From Apium graveolens (lineage: Eukaryota; Streptophyta; Magnoliopsida; Apiales; Apiaceae): a stretch of 64,000 bases of DNA. This document shows positions 53,755-64,000 of this stretch, piece after piece. The stretch is taken from NCBI RefSeq assembly GCF_009905375.1, contig NC_133649.1, positions 230,248,102 to 230,312,101 on the forward strand, in the 5' to 3' direction. The translations under genes and the position numbers were made by a program. How positions within the stretch are numbered: position 1 is the stretch's first letter; each line of letters starts with the position of its first letter. Under the pieces are notes generated by a model. It saw nothing but the letters and a program-made list of their open reading frames with translations. It had not been told where the DNA came from and did not search any database.

Positions 53755-56700
53755 TTCACCAATCTTGTGAATTTAGCTTCATATCTGCTACTTGCTGATC
53801 TGTTGGAACAAAGACCAATTCCACTGTACCTGTTTCCACATGTTCCCTTATGAAATGGTACTAGATGCTAATGTGCTTAGTCATTGAATGCTGCACTGGA
53901 TTTCCTGTCATTGCAATAGCACTTTGATTATCACAATATATAGGAATAGAATAATAGTCTAACCCATAATCCATCAGTTAATTCTTCATCCACGAAATCT
54001 GAGCACAACAACTTCCTGCAGCAATGTATTCTGCTTCTGCAGTTGATGTGGAAATTGATTTTTGTTTCTTGCTGAACCAAGAAACCAATCTGCCACCAAG
54101 GAATTGGCAGCTTCCAGAAGTGCTTTTTCTGTCTATTTTATATCCTGCAAAATCAGCATCTGAATATCCAATTAGCTTAAATTCTGAATCTATTGGATAT
54201 TATAATCCCAGATTCATGGTGCCTTTCAGATACTTAAAAATTCTCTTCACAACTAATAGATGAGGTTCTCTAGGGTCAGCTTGGAACCTTGCACAGAGAC
54301 AGGTAGCATATATGATATCAGGTCTACCAGCAGTCAGATATAGAAGTGAGCCAATCATACCTCTGTAGTAGTTATATCTACTGAAGAACCAGTATTTAAA
54401 TCTTACTTGGTTGTAGTGGCCATGGGAGTTGATGCAGTTGAGCAGTCTTGCATTCCAAATCTTTTGAGTAGATTCCTTGTTTATTTGGATTGATTTCTAA
54501 AGATTCCTTCATTAGTCTGTTTAACTTGTAACCCCAGAAAATAACTCATTTCTCCCATCATACTCATTTGATACCTAGACTGCTTTAGCTTTGCAAATCT
54601 CTCACATAGTTTATCATTAGTAGATCCAAAAATGATATCATCAACATATATATGTACTAATAACAAGTTCTTACCATGTTATTTATAAAAGAGAGTTTTG
54701 TCAATTGTACCTCTTGTGAAACCACTCTCTAGCAGAAATAGAGCAAGTGTTTCTTACCGGACCCTTGGAGCTTGCTTCAGTCCATAGAGTGCTTTATCCA
54801 GTAAGTAGACATGATCTGGATACCTTGGATCAATGAACCCTAGAGGCTGTTCAACATAAACTTCCTCTTCGAGTTCTCCATTTAAGAATGCACTCTTCAC
54901 ATCCATTTGGAACACCTTAAACTTCTTGTGAGCAACATAGGCAAGAAAGATTCTAATTGCCTCAAGCCTTGCAACTGGAGCAAATGTCTCATCATAATCA
55001 ATGCAATCTTGTTGTGAGTATCCCTTTGCAACCAGTCTTGCTTTATTCCTTGTAGCAATTCCCTAATTGTCAGTTTTGTTTCTGAACACCCACTTTGTGC
55101 CAACTACAGATCTGTTAGTTGGTCTTGGCACAAAAGTCCAGAATTTGTTCCTTTCAAATTCATTGAGCTTTTCTTGCATTGCTGTGATCCAGTTAGCATC
55201 TTGCAGAGCTTCTTCAACCTTCTTAGGTTCAGTTTGAGATAAAAAAGAATGGTAGAGATATTCATTCTGAGTGGCTTTCCTTGTTCTTACAGCACTGTCA
55301 AGGTTTCCAATAATTAAGTCAGGTGTGTGTGACTTAGATCATTTTCTTGCAGATGGAAGTTGACTCCTTGAAGACGAACCTCCCCTTGATCCATGAACTT
55401 TATGTCGACTCATCAAAATTTAAGGATGATAAGTCTGATGATCTTTCTAGTGATATCTCTTCAGATGAATCACTTATTGTAGTCTCTGGATTTGAGTCAT
55501 GTTGCTCCCCATCAACATATGCTTCAGTGTTAGATGTATTTCCACTGTATTGTGGAACCTCAGATCTTTGAGTGATATCAGGACTTACTGTATCAGAGTC
55601 AGGATTTAAAAGTTCAGCATAAGGTACTTCATTTTCAAATCTCAGTTTGTCATGGTCATCTGCATCTTGTGGACCTGTTATCTTCTTGTCATCAAAAGAT
55701 ACATGTATAGATTCCATGACTGTTCTTGTTCTCAGATTGTAAACTCTGAAGGCTTTTGTGGTCAACTGATAACCCACAAATATTCCTTCATCAGCTTTCA
55801 GATCAAACTTGGTCAGCTGCTCCAAATGAGTTTTGAGAACAAAACACTTACAACAAAAAATATGAAAGAACTTCGAATTTGGCTTCTTTCCCTTCACCAT
55901 CTCAAATGGTGTTTTTCCATGCTTGTTGATCAATGTTCCATTTTGTGTAAAGCAAGCAGTTTGCACAGCCTCAGTCCAGAAGTAAGTAGGCAATCTTGCT
56001 TCTTCTAGCATGGTTCTTGCAGCTTCTATCATAGTTCTATTCTTTCTTTCAACAACTCCATTTTGTTGTGGAGTTCCAGGAGCAGAAAACTCTTATTTTA
56101 TCCCCTTGAGTTTGCAGAACTCTTCCATAGAGCTATTCTTAAATTCATTTCCATTATCACTTATGATGATCTTCACTTTGTATGTTGATCCTTTTTTCAG
56201 CTCTCTCACATGATTAAGAAGAATGGATGGAGATTCATCCTTGGTGTGTAGAAAGTACACCCATGTGTATCTTGAATATTCATCAATAATTACAAGTCCA
56301 TAAATCTTCTTCGCAATTGACATAACATTCACTGGACCAAAGAGATCAACATGAAGTAGATGATATGGTTCAAGAATTAAGGATTCAGTTTTACTCTTGA
56401 AAGAAATTTTCCTTTACTTGGTTTTCTGGCATGAGTCACATAAGCCATCAGGAGTAAAAATTGCACTGGGAAATCCTCTAATAAGATCTTTCCTCACTAG
56501 TTCATTGATATTGTTAAAGTTGAGGTGATAAAGTCTTTTATTCCAGTTCCAACTATCTTCCACAGATACTCTACTCAGTAGACAAACTTTTGAATTACCA
56601 ATAATTGTGGTGACCCTGGCTTCATATACACTACCATGTCTTACACCAGTCAATGCAATCTTGTCATCAGACTTGCTGACAATTTCACAATGCTCCTCTT

Positions 56701-57164
56701 AGAAGTTGACATGGTAACCTCTGTCACAGATTTGACTCACACTAATCAGATTATGCTTGAGTCCTACAACTAGAGCTACATTTTCAATAATGACATTTCC
56801 AACTTTGATTTTGCCATATACCAAGATTTTTCCTAAGTTGCCATCTCCATAAGAAACGCTTGGGCCAGCCTTCTCCTCAAATTCTGATAGCAGGGATTTA
56901 TAACCAGTCATATGCCCTGAGCATCCACTATCCATGACTAGAGCATTCCTCCTGTCACCCTGCAATCGGTAACTTGAATCAGTTAGTGTTTTTAAGGACC
57001 CATACTTGCTTGGATACTTTGGCCTTTTTAAGTTTGTTAACATATGCAACAGAAGACTTTTTAACAGAGTTTATGTTAACATCCTTACTATCAATATTTA
57101 TACATGCAGAAATAGATTTTGCTTTAATTAAAGAGGGTTTCAGTTTATAATAATCATAATACAA
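53755..57164 (-). pseudogene. C2 pol: protease, integrase, RT, RNase H, heavily broken
   Basis: From right to left on the minus strand: protease DSGCSGHMTG (in 57049-56699), GAG-pre-integrase with HLNFNNINEL and GLCDSCQKTK (56653-56414), integrase core ISDNGNEFKN (56332-56093), integrase C-terminal part with RTMLEEARLPTYFW (56032-55400), RT with YVDDIIFGS (54666-54481), and RNase H with a GSCQFLGG-like segment and STSTAEAEY (about 54130-54000). Each segment ends at a stop or frameshift. Domain content equals C1 pol. Confidence 0.85.
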
Positions 57165-57733
57165 ACTGTGATACTCTTTACATGTATAAATAGAATGCCA
57201 AACACTTCCTGTAATATTCCATAATTTTTATAAATTCGATTAATAATAGAATAATAGAAAAAGGGGTTAAAATTAGATAATAATTAGGATTTTAAAATTG
57301 GATTAGACGAATGGGCCTAAAATTTGGGTCAGTTTCTAATATGGATAACTTGTAGGTTAAGATATAGGGTTTTGTATCGTTATAAATACACCCTATTCGA
57401 CTTCTTCATTTTTATTCATAAAATTCATAGGACTCTTCTCAGCATAAATCAGCAGTTTTGTAAAATTCGTTGTAAATTCATTTTAAGTCAGAATTTGTTG
57501 GTTCAGGACTTTTTGGAAAGATCTCTTCGTTCTTTACAACTTTTGTGTTTCGTGTTTTCCAATATAACGTCGTTTAGAGGGTCAAAAAGGGAAATTTCAG
57601 ATCTGATCAGGTTTGGAGGTAAGTTTTCGATCGGTCTTACTAGTGTTTTCAAAATTGTAAGTTATGCTTTTATATTTGATTATCAAAATTTGGGCTAAGT
57701 GATTATATATTTGAAAGTATGATGTGTTACAGT

Positions 57734-58774
57734 TGTTAGGAATATATTGTGAACTTGATGATAAATTAAATAAAATACCTTAGTAGATTTAACTTAGTAA
57801 ATTTTGTAGCACTCGACGGATAATCAAATATATTCCCGATGGATGATTTAATATAGTCCCGACGGATGATAATTTGACATCCATCGGGTGAGTAGCTTAT
57901 GTAACAAATAAGTATTGTAGCACATTTTTGCAAACAACTTTGTGTAGATTCTATAGGAGTATATGAGTCATATTGACTACTAGTGGATATGCAGAATAAG
58001 TTGATTAATTGTAAATATGAGATGTCTTGTAATTCTGTATAAGTGAAATGGAGTCAAGTGACAAATAGCTACCGGCAGATGATAAACAAAGCTACCCGAC
58101 AGATGATCAACAAAGACTACCCGACGGATGACAAACATGTACCCGACGGATGATCAAATTCAAATATCTGTTGACAGTGACAATAAAGTCACATGCGTTG
58201 GGTGTTTGCAAAAGGAATGTGGCAGCCTGTTAAGCAGGAATTTGAGAACAAAGAAGTATTACCATTTCCATGCAATTGTAAAGATGATAAAAAATGATGG
58301 AATAGAGTGGTGATGCAGCATAAAGTTTGACTAGATATGTTTTGTTTTATTATCTTGTCTTATTGTCATGTAAACTTGGTGATATATAAACCAAGTGTAG
58401 CTAGTAGAACATTCAACTAAGCAAACACATTTTAAAGAGAGATAGAAAAAGCTGTACTTGTCAAGAATTTCTCTGTAGTTTGTTTGTTCTACTTGTAAAG
58501 CAGTTGTGAGCCATTTTAAGCTACACAGAGTTCTCAAACTTATATATATATATATATATCTGGTGGATACATTCAAATCCTCCAAAAAGTTTTAAAAACT
58601 TATGTTTTTATTACTTTATGTTTTGATTTATATAATCCTTTCATTCTGCACTCTGTAAATCAAACACTTATATATATATTCAGTTAGAACAGTTTTAAAA
58701 TCTTAAAAAGGTAGCTAGAATTACATTCAACCCCCCTTCTGTAATTCTTGTTATATTGTTAGGGAATAATAACA
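57734..58774 (+). repeat. Solo LTR of the C1 copia family inside the TRIM-like LTR
   Basis: 1041 bp, starting TGTTAGGAATAT and ending GGAATAATAACA. It corresponds to the C1 LTR reverse-complemented (C1: TGTTAGGAATGT… to …TAGGAATAACA, 1030 bp). It shares CATTCAACCCCCCTTCTGTAA near the end and the ACTTGGT/ACCAAGT-flanked TATA box (58374-58396). The motif copies have drifted to CCCGACGGATGAT. The interruption is confirmed by the uninterrupted copy at 60000-60035. The flanking 5-mers (ACAGT, GAATA) do not match. Confidence 0.82.
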
Positions 58775-59343
58775 GAATATGTATTGTTGTGTATATGTGT
58801 GATGTCTAGACAATAATTTTGGATCTCTGATTTGTGTCATGGTTTGTGAAAATATCAAATAAGAACTTAGTTAGTCACCTGATTGTAGTGACAGTTTTGT
58901 GAAAATTTAGGACCGTTATTACCGGGTTGTAGTGGTCGTGGGAGTTATTGATTTTAAATTATTGTTGTTTATATGGTATGTGTATTGTGTATATCGAATA
59001 AGAATAAGAATAAAATTATGTATCAAAAGTATTTGTTTCATATATCGTATAGATTACCATATTTGTTATATGTGTATATGTTGCTTGCCCTGCTAGTTGG
59101 ATCGATTGTTTTCTTGTTGGGTTGTTTAGCTCATTACTTACAATTTCAGGTTTCGCCTAAGATTCGAGTTGGATAGCATTGGAGTTTCGAGGACCTTAGA
59201 ATTGGAGTAGATTAACTTTTGGGCTTCCGTTAGCTGCGCTTTTGTAATAGACACCTTTGTAATAGAGATTTTGAATTAGTAAATTGTATTTTGTAATAGT
59301 TTTGATTTAGAATTAATAGTCCAGAAGTGCGGGCTGTTACAGT

Positions 59344-59355
59344 TGGTATCAGAGC
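59344..59355 (+). other. TRIM-like element primer-binding site
   Basis: TGGTATCAGAGC lies two bases after the left LTR end, complementary to the plant initiator tRNA-Met 3' end. Confidence 0.9.
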
Positions 59356-60613
59356 GGGCTGTCCTCCGAAGTGTATTATGTATGAGACTAGTACTTTCCC
59401 TAGGATTCGTTCCTGTGAACCATAGTTTAAGTTAGACCTATAGAGATTATGGGGCGGAGACGCTATAGGTTTATTGGGAATTTGGGGACCAAATTCTTTT
59501 TAAGGAGGGTAGTATGTAATATCCCTTAATTTTTATAAAATCGATTAATAATTGAATAATAGAAAAGGGATTAAAATTAGATAATGATTAGGATTTTAAA
59601 ATTGGATTAGACGAATGGGCCTAAAATTTGGATCAGTTTCTAATATGGATAACTTGTAGGTTAAGATATAGGTTTTTTTATTGTTATAAATACACCCTAT
59701 TCGTCTTCTTCATTTTTATTCATAAAATTCGTAGGGCTCTTCTCAGCATAAATTAGCAGTTTTATAAAATTCGTAGTAAATTCATCGTAAGTCAGAATTC
59801 GTTGGCTCTAGACTTTTCAGAAAGATCTATTCGTTCTCTACAACTTTTGTATTTCGTGTTTTCCAAGATAACGTAGTTCAGAGGGTCAAAAGGGAAATTT
59901 CAGATCTGATCAGATTTGGAGGTAAGTTTTTGATCGGTCTTGCTAGTGTTTTCAAAATTGTAAGTTATGCTTTTATATTTGATTATCAAAATTTGGGAAA
60001 AGTGATTATATATTTGAAAGTATGATATGTTACAATATATGTATTGTTGTGTATATGTGTGATGTCTAGACGATAATTTTGGATCTCTGATTTGTGTCAT
60101 GGTTTGTAAAAATATCGAATAAGAACTTAGGACCGTAGTCACCGGATTGTAGTTACAGTTTTTTGAACATTTAGGACCGTTATCACTGGGTTGTAGTGGT
60201 CGTGGCATGAGTTATTGATTTTGAATTATTGTTGTTTATGTGGTATGTGTATTGTGTGTATCGAATAAGAATACGAATCAGAATATGTATCGAAAGTGTT
60301 TGTTTCGTATATCGTGTCGTATAGATTACCGTATTTGTTATATGTGTATATGTTGCTTGCCCTGCTAGTTGGATCGATTGTTTTCATGCTGGGCTGTTTA
60401 ACTCATTACTTATAATTTCAGGTTTCGCCTAAGATTCGAGTTGGATAGCATTAGAGTTTCGAGGACCTTAGAATTGGAGTAGATTAACTTTTGGGCTTCC
60501 GTTAGCTGCGCTTTTGTAATAGACACCTTTGTAATAGAGATTTTGAATTAGTAAATTATATTTTGTAATAGTTATGATTTAGAATTAATAGTCCGGAAAT
60601 GTGGGCTGTTACA

Positions 60614-62313
60614 CTTCCACAATGAAAACAAGGACTATGTGGTTAATATCTAACTATTTTATTCCTAAACTCTGATTTGGAAGAAAAAATATTTATCTTT
60701 TTATTATTCTTGCAAGAGTTAGCACGATGATTAGTGCTACCACAGTTTGAACAGGTCTTTCTAGGTGCATTATTAGGGGTTACATAATTTTCATTCTTAT
60801 TAACACCTACCATGTTATTCCTATTTTTCCTAGACCTTTTCCATTTGTATTTCATGTGTAGATCCTTTAGCTTTTGCTTAAGCTGTTTCTGAGTCATTGA
60901 ACCAATATTTACTGAATTTTTGTGAACTTATGCACTCTTATCAGTAATTAAGTTTGATCTAGGTGCTGAGGTAGTACCTTCCTCATAAATTGACTTAACA
61001 GAATTAGCACTAGGATTAAACTTAATGGTCTTTATTTGAACCTTGTTCAGTTTAACCTTGCTATCAGTTTTTATTAATTTTGTTATCTCAGTTTCTTTTC
61101 CACCTTTCTTATCAAAATTAGATCTAGCTGGATATCCTAATCCTCATCCCCAACAACCATTCTTTATATTTTTATGAGTTGATTTTCTTGAGTTAGTCCA
61201 AAGTTTAATGACTTCTCTTTCTTTTGCTAGCTCCTTTTCTAGATAAGCATGTTTTTCTAGCAATTTTTCCGTAACATAAACAACATTATCCCTTTCTTTT
61301 TGAATTTCTAGCATGGAAAACAACTCAATTTCTAGGTGATCATTCCTTTTATTTAACACAGAGTTTTCACTCTTGATTCTATTATAATCTAAGGTTTGAT
61401 CCCTAAAACTAACATGCAGAGACTTAAGAAATAATCTTAATTCATAGATATCATCAGTATCAAAAGCAAGAGTAGTCTGAGGTACCTTTAATTCAGCATT
61501 GTCTTCCTCAGCATCAGCTTTTTCCATGAGAGCATAATTGACTCCATCATCTGAATCTGATGAATCATCTTAGTTTCTCTTCCTTGAGATCAATGCTTGT
61601 TTCTTCTCAGCTCTGGGTTTTCTGTAGTCAGCTGTAAAGTGTCCAATTCCATCATAGTTGTAATATCTCTTTTGACCTGTCAAGTTTTTCAGATCTTGAT
61701 TCCTTCCCATCAGTATTTCTCCTATTGTTCCTCTTATCAGAGTTTGAGGAACTGGAATCTTTTATGGAAAATCTTCTCCCTTTCCTGAAGTTCTTGTAGC
61801 CATCTTCTTGAAGCTTTTAACCAGTAGGGCAGCCATTTGATCCATATCTTTATTGTTGTTATGATCACTATCAGTATCTGATTCAGTATCAGTATTTGAG
61901 TCATCATCAGAATTTGATGATTCAATATCTGACTTTGCGATCATGGCTTTCCTTTTGGAGTAGCTTTTCCTCTTAGTTTTTTCATTTGGCTTCTCTTCAA
62001 CCTTGAGTGCAACTGGTCTAGATTTAGATCATTTCCTCTTGCTTCTATGCTCCATCTCTAGTTCATGAGTTTTCAGAACTCCATAGATCACATCTAGAGG
62101 TGTATTATCAAGTTTATAGTTATCTCTTATTGATGTGACTTTGAAGTCTCACTTTTCAGGGAGAGCAAGTAGGAACTTCAGGTTTGAGTCCTCCAAATCA
62201 CATTCTTTGTTGACAAGGGATAAGTCATTCAGCAACTTCTGAAATCTGTCGCAGATCTCAGTTAAAGACTCATTATTCCTTGAGTCAAAGTGCACATATT
62301 CTTGAGTAAGTAC
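60614..62313 (-). pseudogene. C2 gag, broken
   Basis: From right to left: UBN2/gag segment (…DSRNNESLTEICDRFQKLLN, DSNLKFLLALPEK; 62313-62149), acidic Asp/Ser-rich part near 61944-61762, coiled coil (61527-61144, …EKELAKEREVIKLWT) and the second zinc knuckle CSNCGSTNHRANSC (60643-60897). The first knuckle should lie near 61640, where only a degenerate match is seen. The order and content match C1 gag. The N-terminus is removed by the LTR beginning at 62314. Confidence 0.82.
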
Positions 62314-64000
62314 TGTGGCACCCTCCAAACCCGGGTCAGAAGTTTGGGTTCCACAACACACACACACACAATATGAAACCTATATATAAAATACTATTTA
62401 CAATGACCCTGCTTTATACAACCACGGATCGCAACATGTTAAAGTATGAAAACAAGCCAAAACCTTAACTTTTATTACAACGTACCAAACCCCAACTAGT
62501 TTAACTTACAACTGATAATGAAATTATTCTTACAATCTTGCTAACTCAACTACCATATAAAGCTCATGCTAGCTCGATCCAACTCAATCTGGAATCGTAA
62601 CTCGTACACTGGACTGGGAAACCTCGCTATGGGAATACATAAAAAGATTCACAAGAGTGAGCTAACTAGCTCAGGAAGTCATAATAGCAATGTCTGAGGT
62701 TAAAAAATAATCAAATGAGATGATTTAGAAGAATCAAATTTCTTGTTAAACAATCATTAGAATTGGATATTCATTTTAAGTTTTAAAACCAAGGTTAAGC
62801 TGCTGATTATTCACGCACTAACCCCGAGCAAGGCACGCATCTCTACACTAATTACTGAATCCAAGGCACACATTGGCCTACTTCGACCATAAATCTGGTC
62901 CACATAAAGAAAAGTATCCAATTCTAAAATAGCTTAGTATGATAAACAATTTAATTCAATAAAAACAAGTTGATAATCAACATTGACAAAACATTTGTAT
63001 AAAAGCGTAATGCAATTCATGAGTATCATAAGGTAATATAAAGGTATGTATGAGGAATGGCTTCCATCCTGTAGGAGAATCATGTATTAGATGAACAATG
63101 ATTTCACAAGGTTTTGTTCTTTGACAATAAAGGTATGATAGAGTATAAAAGTTTCTGTATGTTCCAGCAATTTTGTTCTATTGTTTGGTGTATGGTGGAT
63201 AAATATTTGTGGAGTAGTATTGTATTTGTGTGGTTTAGTATATGGTAAATCAACAATGGATGGTTTACAAAGAATAAGGCTTACAACTCAAAGATCAGGT
63301 GATGTGATCAGGGTTCAAGTCCGAGTGATTCAAAGCACTTACAATATAAAGTAGAATTATTTTGAATACTAACAATCTGTCACGAGAGAGTTTAGGAATA
63401 TTTGCAATATATCTCGAGAAAGGTTTAGAAGTACTTGCCTTATCATAAATGATTCCAACTTCACTAGTACTTGTCTAATGATTTTATTCAACAATCACTT
63501 GGCTACTTTTTTATGCCTCGCTTCTATTCACTGATCACTTGCTTTATTTTCTACATATCGATTTTATTTTCCGATCACCTACTTCCTTTTTCTACGCCTC
63601 GCTTACTCTTTGATTTTACAGGTGTATGGATCACAGATTCTGAAAGTACTTTTCAAGACCTTCAATTCGGTTACTTGAACTCCAGAATCGGATATCGCTA
63701 ACGCCTTCAAATCTAAGTTTGATTATGAAGAACACTATGAATATATTGTATTTTCTCTAAAAATTATATATTTAACTGACTGTAAATGATTTACTGTATA
63801 AAATAAAATATGGTAAAGGCTATTTATATTTACGGAATATTGTCACCCCGTTTATTTCATAATTATTAAACTATTATAATTATCATCTCGTAGTACGTGT
63901 AACCAAAGCGTTGAGACCAAGACCGCAGTACAAAATGTATAGATTTGGATAATTATCCTAAAACCGACCGTTTTGGATATGTTTTCTCAAATAAACGTAA
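62314..64000 (+). mobile_element. Left part of an LTR, probably chromovirus gypsy, running off the window
   Basis: It starts TGTGGCACCCTCCAAACCCG inside C2 gag. TGT-CACCC-CCAAA starts are typical of long LTRs of plant Tekay-type chromoviruses. No ORF of interest occurs in the 1.7 kb seen, which fits LTRs of this group being several kb long. The putative left target duplication is AGTAC (62309-62313); the right end and internal region lie outside. Confidence 0.55.

Larger units (their letters stand above)
57210..60613 (+). mobile_element. Short non-autonomous LTR retrotransposon (TRIM-like) in C2
   Basis: Two LTRs, TGTAATAT…CTGTTACA (57210-59341 including an inserted solo LTR, and 59515-60613, 1099 bp), enclose only 173 bp. 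That internal part has a perfect initiator-Met primer site TGGTATCAGAGC at 59344-59355 and a polypurine tract AAGGAGGGTAG just before 59515, and no ORF. Target duplication CTTCC lies at 57205-57209 and 60614-60618. It must have been mobilised by another element. Long LTRs with an almost empty body are unusual; typical TRIMs have LTRs of 100-250 bp. Confidence 0.9.
48993..62313 (-). mobile_element. Decayed Sirevirus-like copia element C2, truncated at right by another LTR
   Basis: The minus-oriented 3' LTR (48993-49507) and polypurine tract are followed rightwards by extra-ORF remnants, RT/RNase H, integrase, protease and gag in the correct order for the minus strand. All coding regions are interrupted by stops and frameshifts. 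The element is split at 57210-60613 by a short LTR element. At 62314 it is interrupted within gag by an LTR that runs off the window; its 5' LTR would lie beyond. The left flank is mitochondrial-like DNA. Confidence 0.85.

Overview
The window is nuclear DNA from a flowering plant, most likely a eudicot. It is AT-rich and contains one spliced plant-type gene with GT-AG introns, Sirevirus-like Ty1/copia and Tat-like Ty3/gypsy LTR retrotransposons nested in each other, and organelle-derived DNA. I cannot name the species. Only one ordinary host gene is visible: a PB1-domain protein on the minus strand (20511-22522, two exons, 584 aa). Most of the remaining sequence is transposable elements or their decay products.

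Layout. 1-931: 3' end of a copia element (last codons of an ORF, polypurine tract, 573-bp LTR). About 940-2690: Tat/Athila-like retrotransposon remnant ending in a large imperfect inverted repeat, followed by 48-bp and 35-bp tandem repeats. 3250-6330: AT-rich sequence with no gene. 6336-17140: complete Tat-type gypsy element G1, minus strand, target duplication GAAAG, 583-bp LTRs. Its gag-pol is broken, but it carries a separate spliced gene in antisense with its own promoter. 17640-19210: (TATG)n-rich minisatellite. 20511-22522: the PB1 gene. 23280-43558: older gypsy element G2, plus strand, target duplication CAGTA, lacking protease and reverse transcriptase. Its gag is split by a 13,084-bp Sirevirus-like copia element C1 (24048-37131, minus strand, target duplication AGAAT). 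C1's two LTRs differ at only three sites that I could find, so it is recent. 43559-48992: intergenic DNA grading into a mosaic of organellar fragments (chloroplast trnR-ACG half, mitochondrial rps13 start, unidentified pieces). 48993-62313: decayed copia element C2, minus strand. It is interrupted by a short non-autonomous LTR element (57210-60613, target duplication CTTCC), whose left LTR holds a solo LTR of the C1 family (57734-58774). From 62314 a further LTR, probably gypsy, runs off the window.

How it fits together. The order of events can be read from the nesting: G2 before C1; C2 before the short LTR element, which precedes the C1-family solo LTR; C2 also precedes the 62314 LTR. Two observations look most worth follow-up. 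First, the TATA boxes of three different copia LTR families each sit in the loop of a short inverted repeat whose arm sequences differ between families but remain complementary. Second, a 9-bp motif (ATCCGTTGA / TCAACGGAT) recurs in C1's LTRs, untranslated spacer and coding sequence, often in hairpins, with related motifs in the other copia LTRs. G1's antisense gene, with a TGGGCY-rich upstream region, a TATA box and two introns, is a third.
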